Assembly (NCBI RefSeq): GCF_003312875.1
Contig: NZ_CP015163.1
Coordinates: 5,828,001 to 5,892,000, forward strand
Source of the DNA: Amycolatopsis albispora
GTDB lineage: Bacteria > Actinomycetota > Actinomycetes > Mycobacteriales > Pseudonocardiaceae
Direction: 5' to 3'
DNA length: 64,000 nucleotides
Positions within the stretch are counted from its first letter, which is position 1; the number at the start of each line of letters is the position of its first letter. Positions 1 through 8,120 of this stretch are shown here, piece by piece. Below the pieces are notes generated by a model. It did no database searches and was not told the DNA's origin. It was given only the letters and a program-made list of their open reading frames with translations. The position numbers and the translations under genes are program-made.

Positions 1-249
1 ACCGTCTGGTTCGTTATCGCGGTACCGCTCGTGATCATGTTTTTCGCCCTGATCATGGAGCGCGTGGAGAGCCGCCTCCGGCACGTGGCCGTGCAGGAGG
101 AAGAGGTCGAACAGTTCCTGGAGCAGGCCCAGCCCAACGAGATCAGGGCGCTCCACGGCCACGGGATCGGCCGCGCGCTGGAGCTGTTCCGGCTGCGCCG
201 GCTCGGCGGACGGGCGGCCAAGCTGCGGCCGCGCCGGGTGCGGAGTTAA
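1..249 (+). CDS. C-terminal part of a small membrane protein (partial)
   Basis: The reading frame is open from the first base of the window to a TAA at 247-249, so the start lies outside. The visible 82 residues begin with a hydrophobic helix (about residues 4-18, rich in V, I, F, L), followed by a charged, probably helical stretch (ERVESRLRHV, QEEEVEQF) and a basic Arg/Lys-rich tail. This fits one membrane anchor with a cytoplasmic tail. M. tuberculosis has a short membrane-protein gene (Rv3675) in the same position just upstream of crp, so this may be its positional equivalent. I cannot assign a function. The frame is convincing; the identity is not. Confidence 0.6.
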   Translation, partial: TVWFVIAVPLVIMFFALIMERVESRLRHVAVQEEEVEQFLEQAQPNEIRALHGHGIGRALELFRLRRLGGRAAKLRPRRVRS

Positions 250-281
250 GCTCTGCCGCTGACCGAGATCGTCTTAACTCC
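242..281 (+). terminator. Inverted repeat over the stop codon, possible terminator
   Basis: GGAGTTAAG (242-250) is exactly complementary to CTTAACTCC (273-281), with a 22-nt loop. The left arm contains the stop codon of the upstream gene. There is no long T-run, so termination is only a possibility. Confidence 0.35.
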
Positions 282-300
282 TCTCGTCCGCGCGACGAGC

Positions 301-372
301 GGTGTCCGGGTGAACACCGATCGCCCCGGCTTCGGCGAGCCATGAGGCGATCTCGCTGGCACGCCCTACACT
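301..372 (+). promoter_or_regulatory. Probable crp promoter with a possible operator
   Basis: TACACT at 367-372 is a good actinobacterial -10 hexamer and lies about 70 nt before the crp start, which has its own Shine-Dalgarno sequence. Upstream, GGTGT-N8-ACACC (301-318) is an inverted repeat loosely resembling a CRP/GlxR half-site pair, which would fit autoregulation. The -35 region is poor. This is inference from motif shape only. Confidence 0.4.
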
Positions 373-441
373 GCACGCAAGTGATCGGCGACACGCTCAT
401 CCGTCCTGGACCGCGGGTCGCCACCGATGAGGAGGCACGAG

Positions 442-1116
442 GTGGACGAAACCCTGGCCCGCGCGGGCATCTTCCAGGGGGTGGAACCTGCCGCAGCTGA
501 GGCGCTGGCGCAGACCTTGGAGAGCGTCGAGTTCCCCCGCGGCCACGTGATCTTCAGTGAGGGCGAACCCGGCGACAAGCTCTACATCATCCAGTCCGGG
601 AAGGTGAAGCTCGGCCGCAAGTCCGCGGACGGGCGCGAGAACCTGCTCCAGATCATGGGCCCGTCCGACATGTTCGGCGAGCTGTCGATCTTCGACCCGG
701 GCCCGCGGACCTCCAGCGCCACCACGGTGACCGAGGTGCGCGCGGTGATGATGGACCGCCCGGCGCTGCGCCAGTGGATCTCCACCCGGCCCGAGATCGC
801 CGAGCAGCTGCTGCGCGTGGTCGCGCGACGGCTGCGCCGGACGAACAACATGGTCGCCGAGCTGATCTTCACCGACGTTCCCGGCCGCGTCGCGCGGGCC
901 CTGCTCCAGCTGGCCCAGCGCTTCGGCAGCCAGGAGGCCGGCCTGCTGCGGGTCACCCACGACCTGACGCAGGAGGAGATCGCCCAGTACGTCGGCGCGT
1001 CGCGGGAGACCGTGAACAAGGCGCTGGCCGACTTCGCGCACCGCGGCTGGCTGCGACTGGAAGGCAAGAGCGTGCTGATCCTGGACCCGGAGCGGCTGGC
1101 TCGACGGGCTCGCTGA
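442..1116 (+). CDS. crp: CRP/FNR-family transcriptional regulator (Crp/GlxR type)
   Basis: A 224-residue global regulator expected to bind cAMP and DNA as a dimer. The cyclic-nucleotide domain spans about residues 10-125, with the phosphate-binding cassette [15 protein letters not shown] at 79-93 (R89 and T90 are the expected cAMP contacts). The C-terminal winged helix has the recognition region [20 protein letters not shown] at 176-195. Length and sequence closely match M. tuberculosis CRP (Rv3676, 224 aa). I chose GTG 442 rather than ATG 427: the run GAGGAGG sits seven bases before the GTG, and the resulting protein starts like the mycobacterial one ([12 protein letters not shown]). The gene stands alone between its own promoter and a strong hairpin. 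Candidate targets in this window are noted at 301 and 8823. Confidence 0.93.
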   Translation: MDETLARAGIFQGVEPAAAEALAQTLESVEFPRGHVIFSEGEPGDKLYIIQSGKVKLGRKSADGRENLLQIMGPSDMFGELSIFDPGPRTSSATTVTEVRAVMMDRPALRQWISTRPEIAEQLLRVVARRLRRTNNMVAELIFTDVPGRVARALLQLAQRFGSQEAGLLRVTHDLTQEEIAQYVGASRETVNKALADFAHRGWLRLEGKSVLILDPERLARRAR

Positions 1117-1144
1117 GCGGGTTGCTCACGTTGATCGCAACAAC

Positions 1145-1190
1145 ATGAGGGGCCGGGCGCCACCCCCGACGTGGCGCACCGGCCCCTCAT
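1145..1190 (+). terminator. Strong hairpin terminator after crp
   Basis: ATGAGGGGCCGG (1145-1156) pairs perfectly with CCGGCCCCTCAT (1179-1190), and the stem continues inward with GCGCCAC/GTGGCGC around a 7-nt loop, giving about 19 pairs with one bulged A. There is no U-tract, as is common in high-G+C actinobacteria. It lies 29 bp after the crp stop. Confidence 0.75.
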
Positions 1191-1555
1191 GCCGTGCGCG
1201 GACCATCCCCCGACGATCCGCGCTCCCCGCCCTCCGGTCGCAGGCCCCGACCCTTATGCCGGAGGGAGCTGAGAAGTCCTATCAAGTTCTGACGATCCAT
1301 CCACCATGAACGGCTTGAGGCCCTCACTTCAAGGCCGTTCACCCTCAAGGACGCCAACCGCCGCAGTTTGTTGCGCCGTTTCGCCCAAAAAACTCGGTTC
1401 GTTACCCAACCGAGACACGAATGGCCCAACCCGGCTGGTCAGTCGCTGTCCATCTTGCCCGTTCAACGACCCGGGCGCCGGATTCATTCCCGTCCCATCC
1501 CACACTTCCGCAGGATTTCTGGTCACAGCTTGGTGACGAAGGTCGCTGGGAAATA
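1191..1555. other. Gene-free spacer between crp and the MFS gene
   Basis: About 365 bp with no convincing coding frame. It has short inverted repeats, for example CTTGAGG near 1314 with CCTCAAG near 1343, and GTCAC (1522-1526) with GTGAC (1533-1537). The base composition is less G+C-rich than neighbouring genes, as expected for regulatory DNA. Confidence 0.4.
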
Positions 1556-1587
1556 AGTGGTACAGACGTACCACTCAGCGGCATACT
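1556..1587 (+). promoter_or_regulatory. Operator over the -35 region and -10 of the MFS gene
   Basis: A perfect palindrome with 8-bp arms, AGTGGTAC-agac-GTACCACT (1556-1575), covers a -35-like GGTACA (1559-1564). Seventeen bases further on is CATACT (1582-1587), and the ATG follows after 7 nt, so the transcript is probably leaderless. An operator in this place would block RNA polymerase binding. No regulator gene is adjacent. Confidence 0.55.
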
Positions 1588-1594
1588 GGTACAC

Positions 1595-2845
1595 ATGTCC
1601 CACTCTGCCTCCGGCGGCACCACGCTGGCCGACTACCGCGCCGCGCTGACCGCACCCGGTACGCGCGGCCCGGTGATCGCCTCCGTGCTGGCCCGCCTGC
1701 CGATCGCGATGATCGGCATCGCCGCACTGCTCTACGTGCAGCGGGAGACCGGGTCGTTCGCCGCCGCCGGGCTGGTTTCGGCCGGTTCGCTGGTGGGCGT
1801 GGCCGCCGGTTCGGTGGTCCAGGGGCGGCTGATCGACCGCTTCGGCCCGACCCGGCCGCTGCTGACCACCACCGTGTTGTTCGCCGCCGCCGTCGCGACG
1901 TTGATCACCTTCATCGAGGCGGGCGCGCCGACCGCGTTGCTGGTGGTGCTCGCCGGCGGGATCGGGATCACCGAGCCGATGGTGGGCTCGGCCTCGCGCG
2001 CGCTGTGGGGGCGGCTGGTGCCCGCCGGTCCGGCCAGGGCCGCCGCGTACTCCTACGAGGCGATCAGCATGGAGGTCTTCTTCATCCTCGGGCCCGGTTT
2101 CGCCGGTGCGCTCGCGGCCGCGCCGTGGGCGGGTACCGGGCTGGTGCTCGGTGCTTCGGCGATGGTCACCGGATCGACCCTGTTCGCGCTGAGCCCGGTC
2201 GTCCGCGCCTGGGGCGCCGCGCCGTCCGGCCGCCGCCCGCTGCTCGGCGCGCTGGCCAGCCCCGGCATGCGCACGCTCGCCATCGCGGCGCTCGGTTTTG
2301 GTGTGGTGATCGGCTTTGTCGAGGTCGCCGTGCCCGCTTCGGCGACCAACGCCGGGCACGCCACGGTCGGCGGGCTGCTGCTGTCGGCCTGGTCGGTCAG
2401 CTCGGTGGTGTTCGGCGTGGCGTACAGCCTGCGCCCGTGGCCGCGTCAGATGGGGCTGCGGTTGCCGGTGCTGCTGGCGGCCTTCGGCGGCATGGTGGCG
2501 CTGCTCGCGCTGCCCGGCTCGCTCTGGGGACTGGCGCTGGCCATGCTCGGGGCGGGCGCGCTGATCACCCCGCAGTCCACCGCGCACTCCGCGGCGATCG
2601 AGCTGGTCGCGCCGGAGGGCACCGCGGCCGAGGCGTTCGGCTGGGTGATCACCTCGGTCACCCTGGGTCTGGCGTTCGGGCAGTCGGTCAGCGGTTACCT
2701 GGTCGAGGCGAGCGGGCCGCCCGCTTCGTTCCTCGCCGCCGGGGTCGCCGCGGTCGCACTGGCCGCCGTGGTGTTCGGCCTGCGCCGCACGATCCGGCCC
2801 GCCACCACGCCCGCGCCCGCCGAACTTGTCGGTGCCGCCGCCTAG
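1595..2845 (+). CDS. MFS transporter
   Basis: A 416-residue integral membrane protein of the major facilitator superfamily, with about 12 hydrophobic segments. MFS features include the loop RLIDRFGPTRP after the second/third helix (motif A-like) and a long stretch of Gly/Ala-rich helices. The middle signature YSYEAISMEVFFILGPG closely parallels YSLDTVSVEVTFMIGPS in the second MFS gene at 25637, so the two are paralogues of one actinobacterial subfamily, probably drug or metabolite exporters. The substrate is unknown. ATG 1595 was chosen because it follows the CATACT hexamer by 7 nt; a longer in-frame extension would run through the operator. The stop codon TAG forms the first three bases of the -10 of the next gene. 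Confidence 0.8.
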   Translation: MSHSASGGTTLADYRAALTAPGTRGPVIASVLARLPIAMIGIAALLYVQRETGSFAAAGLVSAGSLVGVAAGSVVQGRLIDRFGPTRPLLTTTVLFAAAVATLITFIEAGAPTALLVVLAGGIGITEPMVGSASRALWGRLVPAGPARAAAYSYEAISMEVFFILGPGFAGALAAAPWAGTGLVLGASAMVTGSTLFALSPVVRAWGAAPSGRRPLLGALASPGMRTLAIAALGFGVVIGFVEVAVPASATNAGHATVGGLLLSAWSVSSVVFGVAYSLRPWPRQMGLRLPVLLAAFGGMVALLALPGSLWGLALAMLGAGALITPQSTAHSAAIELVAPEGTAAEAFGWVITSVTLGLAFGQSVSGYLVEASGPPASFLAAGVAAVALAAVVFGLRRTIRPATTPAPAELVGAAA

Positions 2846-2848
2846 TCT
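2843..2848 (+). promoter_or_regulatory. -10 hexamer TAGTCT of the clamp-like gene
   Basis: TAGTCT ends 7 nt before ATG 2856, the spacing expected for leaderless transcription. Its first three bases are the MFS stop codon, so the two genes are packed as tightly as possible while keeping a separate promoter. Confidence 0.5.
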
Positions 2849-2855
2849 CCGCGGC

Positions 2856-3944
2856 ATGGATCTCACCGCGTCCACCCCGGCGCTGGCCGCCGCCCTCGCC
2901 GATGCCGTTCGCCTGCTGCCGTCCGGCGGTCCCGGCCTGCTCCTGCGTGCCGACGCGCACGGGCTGGTGCTGGCCGGGAACGACCACGAACGCCCGGTCC
3001 GGCTGGCCTGCACCGCGCTGACGCACACCGACGGCGAGGTGCTGGTGCCCGCCCGTCCGCTCGCCGAGACGGTGAAGGTGCTGGACGAGCCGGAGGTCCG
3101 GCTGGTGGTGGAGGGCTCGCGGCTGGCGATCCGCACGGCCCGCGGCAGGTTCGCGCTGCCGCTGCTGGACCGGGAGCTGTACCTGGACGGTGGTGAGCTG
3201 CCGGTGGTCGGCGAGATCGACGGCGCGCTGCTGTCGCGGGCGCTGGCCCCGGTGTCCGCGACCGCGGCGAGGGACGACGCGCTGCCGATGTTCACCGGCG
3301 TCCGCGTCTCGTCTTCCGCGCGGGGGTTGTCGCTGCTGGCCTCGGACCGGTTCCGGATGGCCGCCGCCGACCTGCCGTGGACGGGTGGCGAGGTGGACGC
3401 GCTGGTCCCGGCCGGGCTGCTGGCGGAGGTGGGCAAGCAGGTCAGCGGCACGGTCGCGGTGCACGCCGACGTGAACCGGTTCGGCCTGAGCTGGGGGCGG
3501 AGCACGGTTGCCACGGCCGTGCTGGACGGCGGTTTCCTGACCGAGGGCAGCATCTCGATGGGCGCGGTGGAGACCAGGCTGACGGTGGCCGCGGACGAAC
3601 TGGCCGCCGCCGTGCGCCGCACCAGCCTCTACGCCGGGCCGCGGGGTGTGGTCACGCTCGACGTGCAGGACGGCACCATCCGCGTGGCGGGCACCGACCC
3701 GCGCGCCGGGGAGGCCGAGGAACTGGTGAAGTCCACTGTGGACGGCAACCGGGCGGCGCCGAGCTACCAGGCGCGTTACCTGCTGGACGCCCTACGCCCC
3801 TTCAGCGGCGGGGACACCACGCTCGCCCTGCAACCGGGCCTGCGGGCCACCCTGCTCACCGCCGATTCGACGCCGCTGCGGTACTACGTGATGCCCATGC
3901 AGCCCCCGGTGAACGTCACCGCCGGGCCAGGCCGATCACCTTGA
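2856..3944 (+). CDS. DNA polymerase III beta-clamp (DnaN) paralogue
   Basis: A 362-residue protein with the three-fold layout of a sliding clamp. Family landmarks are FALPLLD (residues 99-105) at the end of domain I, MFTGVRV (145-151) and LLASDRFRMA (160-169; usually ATDGFRLA) in domain II, and the C-terminal YYVMPMQ (343-349; usually Y.VMPM). True DnaN lies next to dnaA at the replication origin. This copy is next to an exporter and a toxin-antitoxin pair, so I read it as a paralogue. It may be a clamp for repair or accessory polymerases, or a decoy. The last 13 residues after VMPM are an extra tail, and the 3' end overlaps convergent vapC by 29 bp. Start: ATG 2856, leaderless type. Confidence 0.78.
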   Translation: MDLTASTPALAAALADAVRLLPSGGPGLLLRADAHGLVLAGNDHERPVRLACTALTHTDGEVLVPARPLAETVKVLDEPEVRLVVEGSRLAIRTARGRFALPLLDRELYLDGGELPVVGEIDGALLSRALAPVSATAARDDALPMFTGVRVSSSARGLSLLASDRFRMAAADLPWTGGEVDALVPAGLLAEVGKQVSGTVAVHADVNRFGLSWGRSTVATAVLDGGFLTEGSISMGAVETRLTVAADELAAAVRRTSLYAGPRGVVTLDVQDGTIRVAGTDPRAGEAEELVKSTVDGNRAAPSYQARYLLDALRPFSGGDTTLALQPGLRATLLTADSTPLRYYVMPMQPPVNVTAGPGRSP

Positions 3945-4329
3945 CCAGCGGCTCGAGATCCTCGAAGTCAGGGGCGTTCCTGGTCACCAGCGGCAAACCG
4001 TGAATGGCGGCGACCGACGCGATCAGCAGATCCATCCGGCGTGGGCGCGGGCTTTTGCCAGCTTCCAACACCATCGCGTAAAGCTGGCCGTACATGCGAG
4101 CCGCCGCTGGCGAGAAGGAAAGCGACGCGATGCTCGCTTCGACGCGCTGCAATCTCGCGAGCCGGACCGCCCGCTCGCGAGGCCGCGTCGCGGCGTGCAC
4201 ACCCGCGGCGAGTTCGGCCAGCGTGATGGCACTGATCGCGACCTCGCTGTCCGGCGGGAGGTCGGCTCGCTCTGGCGGATCGAGCACGGCCGACGTGTCG
4301 AGCAGGACCCTGGGGCGTGCCGCGCTCAT
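3916..4329 (-). CDS. vapC: PIN-domain toxin VapC
   Basis: A 137-residue PIN-domain ribonuclease. The acidic metal-binding residues are in the right order: D11 (VLLDTSA), E39 (LAELAAG), D100 (RRMDLLIA) and the TRNAPDF segment (118-121). VapC toxins cleave tRNA or rRNA unless held by the cognate antitoxin. It follows vapB with a 4-bp ATGA overlap, the usual arrangement. Its last 29 bp overlap the convergent clamp-like gene, which suggests the pair was inserted next to or into that gene's 3' end. No residue needed for activity is missing, so it should be functional. Confidence 0.9.
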   Translation of the reverse strand: MSAARPRVLLDTSAVLDPPERADLPPDSEVAISAITLAELAAGVHAATRPRERAVRLARLQRVEASIASLSFSPAAARMYGQLYAMVLEAGKSPRPRRMDLLIASVAAIHGLPLVTRNAPDFEDLEPLVKVIGLARR

Positions 4330-4598
4330 CGCTCGCTTTCACCGGCCGCGCGGAACGGATCCGGGTCCACCGCCGCGTCCAGATCGGCGTAGAACTCCTC
4401 GGGATCCGTCGGCGGCAGGTCAGCGAGCAAGCCGAGGAAATCCTCGGCGGGAACGAACTCGGGCCGCTGCCGGTGCGGCACCAGGTCCGCGATCTCGGTG
4501 CCGTTCCGGGTCAGGATGAAGCTCTCACCATTCTCCACCGCACGCATGATCGCGGGGGCGTCGTTGCGCAACTCACGTTGCGTGATCTTGGTGGCCAC
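4326..4598 (-). CDS. vapB: Phd/YefM-type antitoxin VapB
   Basis: A 90-residue antitoxin. The N-terminal half (TKITQRELRNDAPAIMRAV... ITRNG-like stretch) is the Phd/YefM DNA-binding fold, and the C-terminal half, rich in Asp, Glu and Pro, is the toxin-binding tail. It should bind and neutralise VapC and repress the operon. It is the first gene of a two-gene operon, overlapping vapC by 4 bp, and lies 43 bp downstream of the MBL-hydrolase gene on the same strand, so readthrough from that operon is possible. Confidence 0.88.
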   Translation of the reverse strand: MATKITQRELRNDAPAIMRAVENGESFILTRNGTEIADLVPHRQRPEFVPAEDFLGLLADLPPTDPEEFYADLDAAVDPDPFRAAGESER

Positions 4599-4641
4599 CT
4601 GGCCAGGATAACACCCGTCCCAGCCAGGTCGCTACGATTCG

Positions 4642-5403
4642 CTACAGCGTGCGTAGGTAGTCCAGTTGGGCCCGCACGCTGTGTTCCGCGGGCACCCACA
4701 GCGCCCGGTCCACATCGGCGTAAACGAGTTCGACGACCTGCCGGGGCGTGGCGTCCGGACCCAGCTCACGCAAGGCGGCCCGCACCTGGTCCAGCCGCTG
4801 CTCCCGGTGTGCCAGGTACTCGCGCGCGGTCGCCCCCAGGTCCGCCAACTCCGGCCCGTGGCCCGGCAGGCCCAGCGTGCCCGGCGGCACCGAGGCCAGC
4901 ACGCGCAACGAGCCCAGGTACGCACCGAGATCATCCAGCACCGTGGTGCCGCGCCCCAGGATCGTGTCGCCGGTGAGCACCTCACCGCCGATCCGGAACG
5001 ACACCGAGTCGGCCGTGTGCCCCGGCGTGTGCAGCACGCCGATCTCCAGCCCGGCCACCGAAACCACCTCGTCGGCGGCCAGCGCCTCCGCGCCGATGCA
5101 CAGCGAAGCGTCGAACGCCCGTACCGGCGCGGAGACCTCCGAGGCCAGCCAAGGCGCGCCATCGGCGTGGTCCGGGTGGTGGTGCGTCAGCAGGATCAGC
5201 TCGACCGGCGCCGAGGCCGCCAGCAACGACAGGTGTTCCCGGTCGTCGTAGCCGGGGTCGACGATCACGCACGACGACGCCCCCGGTGCCCGCAGCACCC
5301 AGCTGTTCGTGCCCTCCAGCGTCATCGACGACGGGTTGTTCTCCAGCAGCACCGACGCGGTCGGCGAGACCTGGCGCAGCACACCGTAAGCGGGATGGGT
5401 CAC
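4642..5403 (-). CDS. MBL-fold metallo-hydrolase (LACTB2-like; Rv3677c counterpart)
   Basis: A 253-residue metallo-beta-lactamase-fold enzyme. Metal ligands are all present: H74-x-H76-x-D78-H79 (THHHPDHAD), H129 (PGHT), D146 (TGDT) and H182 (GHG). The C-terminal helical region (about 195-253) matches the LACTB2/hydroxyacylglutathione-hydrolase-like group, some of which are endoribonucleases. The substrate is unknown. It overlaps the upstream Nudix gene by 4 bp (ATGA), so the two are translationally coupled. In M. tuberculosis the equivalent gene also lies between crp and ridA. Confidence 0.87.
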   Translation of the reverse strand: MTHPAYGVLRQVSPTASVLLENNPSSMTLEGTNSWVLRAPGASSCVIVDPGYDDREHLSLLAASAPVELILLTHHHPDHADGAPWLASEVSAPVRAFDASLCIGAEALAADEVVSVAGLEIGVLHTPGHTADSVSFRIGGEVLTGDTILGRGTTVLDDLGAYLGSLRVLASVPPGTLGLPGHGPELADLGATAREYLAHREQRLDQVRAALRELGPDATPRQVVELVYADVDRALWVPAEHSVRAQLDYLRTL

Positions 5404-6239
5404 GACGGCTCCAGCACGATCCGGGCCCGGTCGCCTTCACGGACCAGGGTCGGCGTGATCTTCTTGATCGAGCGCTCCGCCGTCAACGCCTCCCGCACGC
5501 TGGTGAACTCGCCGATCTCGGTGAGCGTGAACCAGGTCGGCGGCATCAGCGTGCTGCGCCCGGCTTCGGCGTCGCCGAGTGCGTCGGCGGCGGCCCGCCA
5601 GCCGGAGGCATCGGCTTCGGTGGTGGCCCCGTCCGCGCGCTGGCCTTCGGGCAGCGCCGCGACGAAGAACCGTGTGTCGTACCGGCGTGCCTCCTGCGGC
5701 GGCGTCACCCAGTTCGCCCACGGGCGCAGCAGGTCGGCCCGCAGGGTCAGCCCGGCCTCGGCGAGGAACCCGGCCAGCGACTGCTCCCGCGAAACCAGCC
5801 GCTCGCGCGCGCCCGCGAACTCGGCGGTGTCCGCGACCACGGAGGTCTCCGTACCCGCCAGCAGCACGCCGGACTCCTCGAAGGTCTCCCGCACGGCGGC
5901 GCACACCAGTGCGCGCGCGAGCGATTCGGAGCAGGAGAACTTCGACGCCCACCAGGCCGCGTCCGGGCCGGCCCAGCTGATCGACGCGTCCGCGTCCCGC
6001 TTGTCGACACCGCCGCCGGGGAACACCGTCATCCCGGCGGCGAAGGCCATCGCGGCCACGCGGCGCTGCAGGAACACCTCGACGCCCGAGCCGCCCTCGC
6101 GGAGCAGCACGACCGTCGCCGCGTCCTTCGGCGTGGCCGGTGGACCCTCCGGATCCGGCAGGTCCGAAGACGACTTCAACGACATCTTGCTCAGGTCGAC
6201 GACGACCTCGTCAGGTAGTTCGGCCACGTCCCGCAACAT
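5400..6239 (-). CDS. Nudix hydrolase (NUDT7/NUDT19-like)
   Basis: A 279-residue Nudix protein. The metal-binding core of the Nudix box is clear as VRETFEESGVLL (116-127; R117, E118, E121, E122, G124). The glycine-rich strand PGGGV lies 40 residues earlier (74-78), so the box carries an insertion, as in the CoA- and acyl-CoA-hydrolysing NUDT7/NUDT19 group. Such enzymes cleave nucleoside diphosphates linked to another moiety; the exact substrate is not predictable. The stop overlaps the MBL start by 4 bp. It belongs to an operon running from 8733 down to 4642. Confidence 0.82.
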   Translation of the reverse strand: MLRDVAELPDEVVVDLSKMSLKSSSDLPDPEGPPATPKDAATVVLLREGGSGVEVFLQRRVAAMAFAAGMTVFPGGGVDKRDADASISWAGPDAAWWASKFSCSESLARALVCAAVRETFEESGVLLAGTETSVVADTAEFAGARERLVSREQSLAGFLAEAGLTLRADLLRPWANWVTPPQEARRYDTRFFVAALPEGQRADGATTEADASGWRAAADALGDAEAGRSTLMPPTWFTLTEIGEFTSVREALTAERSIKKITPTLVREGDRARIVLEPS

Positions 6240-6265
6240 ACGTCACGAGGACCGGCCGAAGCGCC

Positions 6266-7447
6266 TCAGGCGCCGGAGAAACCGTCCACCCAGCGCCGGT
6301 TCTCGCCGCCGCGGCCCGCCCCGTTCAGGCGCAGGCGCGCCGCCTCCGCCCGCTCCCGCTGCGCCAGCTCCGCGTGGAGCTCCCGGAGGAGCTTCCGGTC
6401 CCGGTCGCTGAGTTTTGGGTCGTTCAGGTCCAGCTCGGGCAGCTCGACCACGTCGCCGCCGGGCAGCTTCGCCGAAGCGATGGCACGCCCGGTCTCCGGG
6501 TCTTCGGCCAGCGCACGCCGCAGCTGCGCGACCTCGGCCGAGCTCATGTCCGTGGTGCTCTCCACGCCGCTGGAGTACTCGGCCTGGTGGCTGAGTGCCT
6601 CCTGCCGTGCGGCGGTGATCGCAGGAGGCTCAGCTTTTCCCACCGGGGCCGGCTCCGGGGCCGGCTCGGGTCGCTGGACCTCTTCGGTGCGGTGCTCGAC
6701 CGGTGGCTCGGGCCGCCGGTCGTCGGCCAGCTCGTGCCGGGGCTTCGACTCGGCGGTCGCCACCGGGGCGGGCGCGTGCGAAGCGGCCTTGGGCGGCGCG
6801 GGCGGCACCGAAGGCGCCTGCCCGCCGGACGGCGCCGTGCCGGCGTGCCACGCCCGGTTCGCCGAGGTCATCGCGTGCTTGTAGTAGCCGGTGCGGTCGG
6901 CGCCGGGACCGGTCACCTCGACCACGGACCGGATGCCGACGCGGCGCAGCGCGGTGTCCACGCGGAAGGCGACGGCGGGCGGGTGGCCCTCCGGGCCGAT
7001 CTCCACCAGCACCACCCGCTGCGGCAGCGGTCCGGGCACGCTGCCGGCCGGCGTGTTCCGCCAGACCGCGTGCACCGACCGCAGGTCCGGCAACACCTGC
7101 AGGGCCCGGTCCAGCGCGTCGGCGATGCCGCGCTCCGGCTCGTTCTCGCCGGTGAACCGGTGCGAGATCTCGGGCTCGTTCTCGTCGATGAGCACCTCGT
7201 CGACCAGTGTGGCGTCCGAGCGGCTCATCTCCAGGATCAGCGCGAGCTCGCGCTGCTCGACGGAGCGGACCGGGATCTTGCCGGCGATCAACGCGCCGGC
7301 GGTCAGCTCCGCGGCCTCGTCGAGGCGCGAACGCGCGACCAGTTCCCGTGCCTCGGACAGCGCACTGTCGTCGAGGCGGCCGGCCATGGCGAGCAGCAGG
7401 TTGTGCAGCCTGAGCGGCACACCGAGCCCGTCGTGGGCCTCCACCAT
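6266..7447 (-). CDS. Unknown protein with a Pro/Glu-rich linker
   Basis: A 393-residue protein I do not recognise. Three parts are visible: an N-terminal alpha/beta region (about 10-205), a low-complexity linker rich in Pro, Ala and Glu (about 205-275), and a charged helical C-terminal region (about 280-375) ending in RRWVDGFSGA. The N-terminal part resembles the protein encoded just upstream (7488-8120): LHNLLLAMAGRLDDSAL against THELLLRLAGRLPDKTL, and WRNTPAGSVPGPLPQRVVLV against WRHNGTPGEREPKRVLLV. No catalytic motif, signal peptide or membrane segment is seen. Start ATG 7447 is preceded by GGAGGGAGAG; the longer open frame upstream lacks homology-like character and is rejected. Confidence 0.7.
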   Translation of the reverse strand: MVEAHDGLGVPLRLHNLLLAMAGRLDDSALSEARELVARSRLDEAAELTAGALIAGKIPVRSVEQRELALILEMSRSDATLVDEVLIDENEPEISHRFTGENEPERGIADALDRALQVLPDLRSVHAVWRNTPAGSVPGPLPQRVVLVEIGPEGHPPAVAFRVDTALRRVGIRSVVEVTGPGADRTGYYKHAMTSANRAWHAGTAPSGGQAPSVPPAPPKAASHAPAPVATAESKPRHELADDRRPEPPVEHRTEEVQRPEPAPEPAPVGKAEPPAITAARQEALSHQAEYSSGVESTTDMSSAEVAQLRRALAEDPETGRAIASAKLPGGDVVELPELDLNDPKLSDRDRKLLRELHAELAQRERAEAARLRLNGAGRGGENRRWVDGFSGA

Positions 7448-7487
7448 CGCGATCTCTCCCTCCAAGCTCGCCGGAGGCAGCGAGCCG

Positions 7488-8120
7488 TTACGCGGCGACG
7501 AGTCGGTGCCCGGCGTCCACGGCGCCCACGCAGACCAGTTCGGAGTTCGCCAGCGCGGCTCGGTGGTACTCGGGGAGCTCGAACCGCGGCGGAAGCACCT
7601 CGATGCTGGGTTCCTCGTCCCCCAGCACACGCAATACCCGCTGCAGCTCACCGGTCAGCCTCGGCATTCCGGACACCGCGCTCACCAAGAGGACCCTCTT
7701 GGGCTCGCGCTCACCCGGAGTGCCGTTATGCCGCCAGCTCGCCCGCACCTCACCCACGTCTGGGCGACCACGCAACGTTGCGTGCACGACCACGGACACA
7801 GAGTCGACGGAGTTCACCCGATCGGGGGCACTCTTCGTGAATGTGTACCGGTTCCCGCTGCCGTCGTCTACCCCAAGGGTGGAACTGACCTGGTGCCAAT
7901 CGGCGCCGTGCGGAATCAATCCAGCCACGAGCAGGCGATACTCCGGCTGATCGAGGTCGATGCTGTGCTTCAGCAAAGATCTTGGGATGGTCCGCGCGAG
8001 GGTGGCCATGGCGCCCTCGGCGAGCCAGTCCCGGAAGCGCCAGAGCGTCTTGTCCGGCAGGCGCCCGGCCAGCCGGAGGAGCAGCTCGTGCGTCGCCTGC
8101 TCGATATCGGGGTCCATCAC
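7488..8120 (-). CDS. Unknown protein, paralogue of its downstream neighbour
   Basis: A 210-residue soluble protein with no known motif. It shares two segments with the 6266-7447 product (a helical N-terminal region and a WRxx...KRVLLV strand region) but lacks the linker and C-terminal extension. Translation probably starts at GTG 8120 or ATG 8117, both overlapping the ridA stop, so it is coupled to ridA. The tandem pair sits between ridA and the Nudix gene, where M. tuberculosis has nothing, so it is an insertion in an otherwise conserved operon. Confidence 0.72.
   Translation of the reverse strand: MMDPDIEQATHELLLRLAGRLPDKTLWRFRDWLAEGAMATLARTIPRSLLKHSIDLDQPEYRLLVAGLIPHGADWHQVSSTLGVDDGSGNRYTFTKSAPDRVNSVDSVSVVVHATLRGRPDVGEVRASWRHNGTPGEREPKRVLLVSAVSGMPRLTGELQRVLRVLGDEEPSIEVLPPRFELPEYHRAALANSELVCVGAVDAGHRLVAA

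Noticed and set aside
1523..3622. Long antisense open frame, about 700 codons, opposite the MFS and clamp-like genes
   Set aside because: It is the shadow frame of two convincing genes in G+C-rich DNA; its product is low-complexity (Arg/Pro/Ser runs) and has no start signal or recognisable motif.
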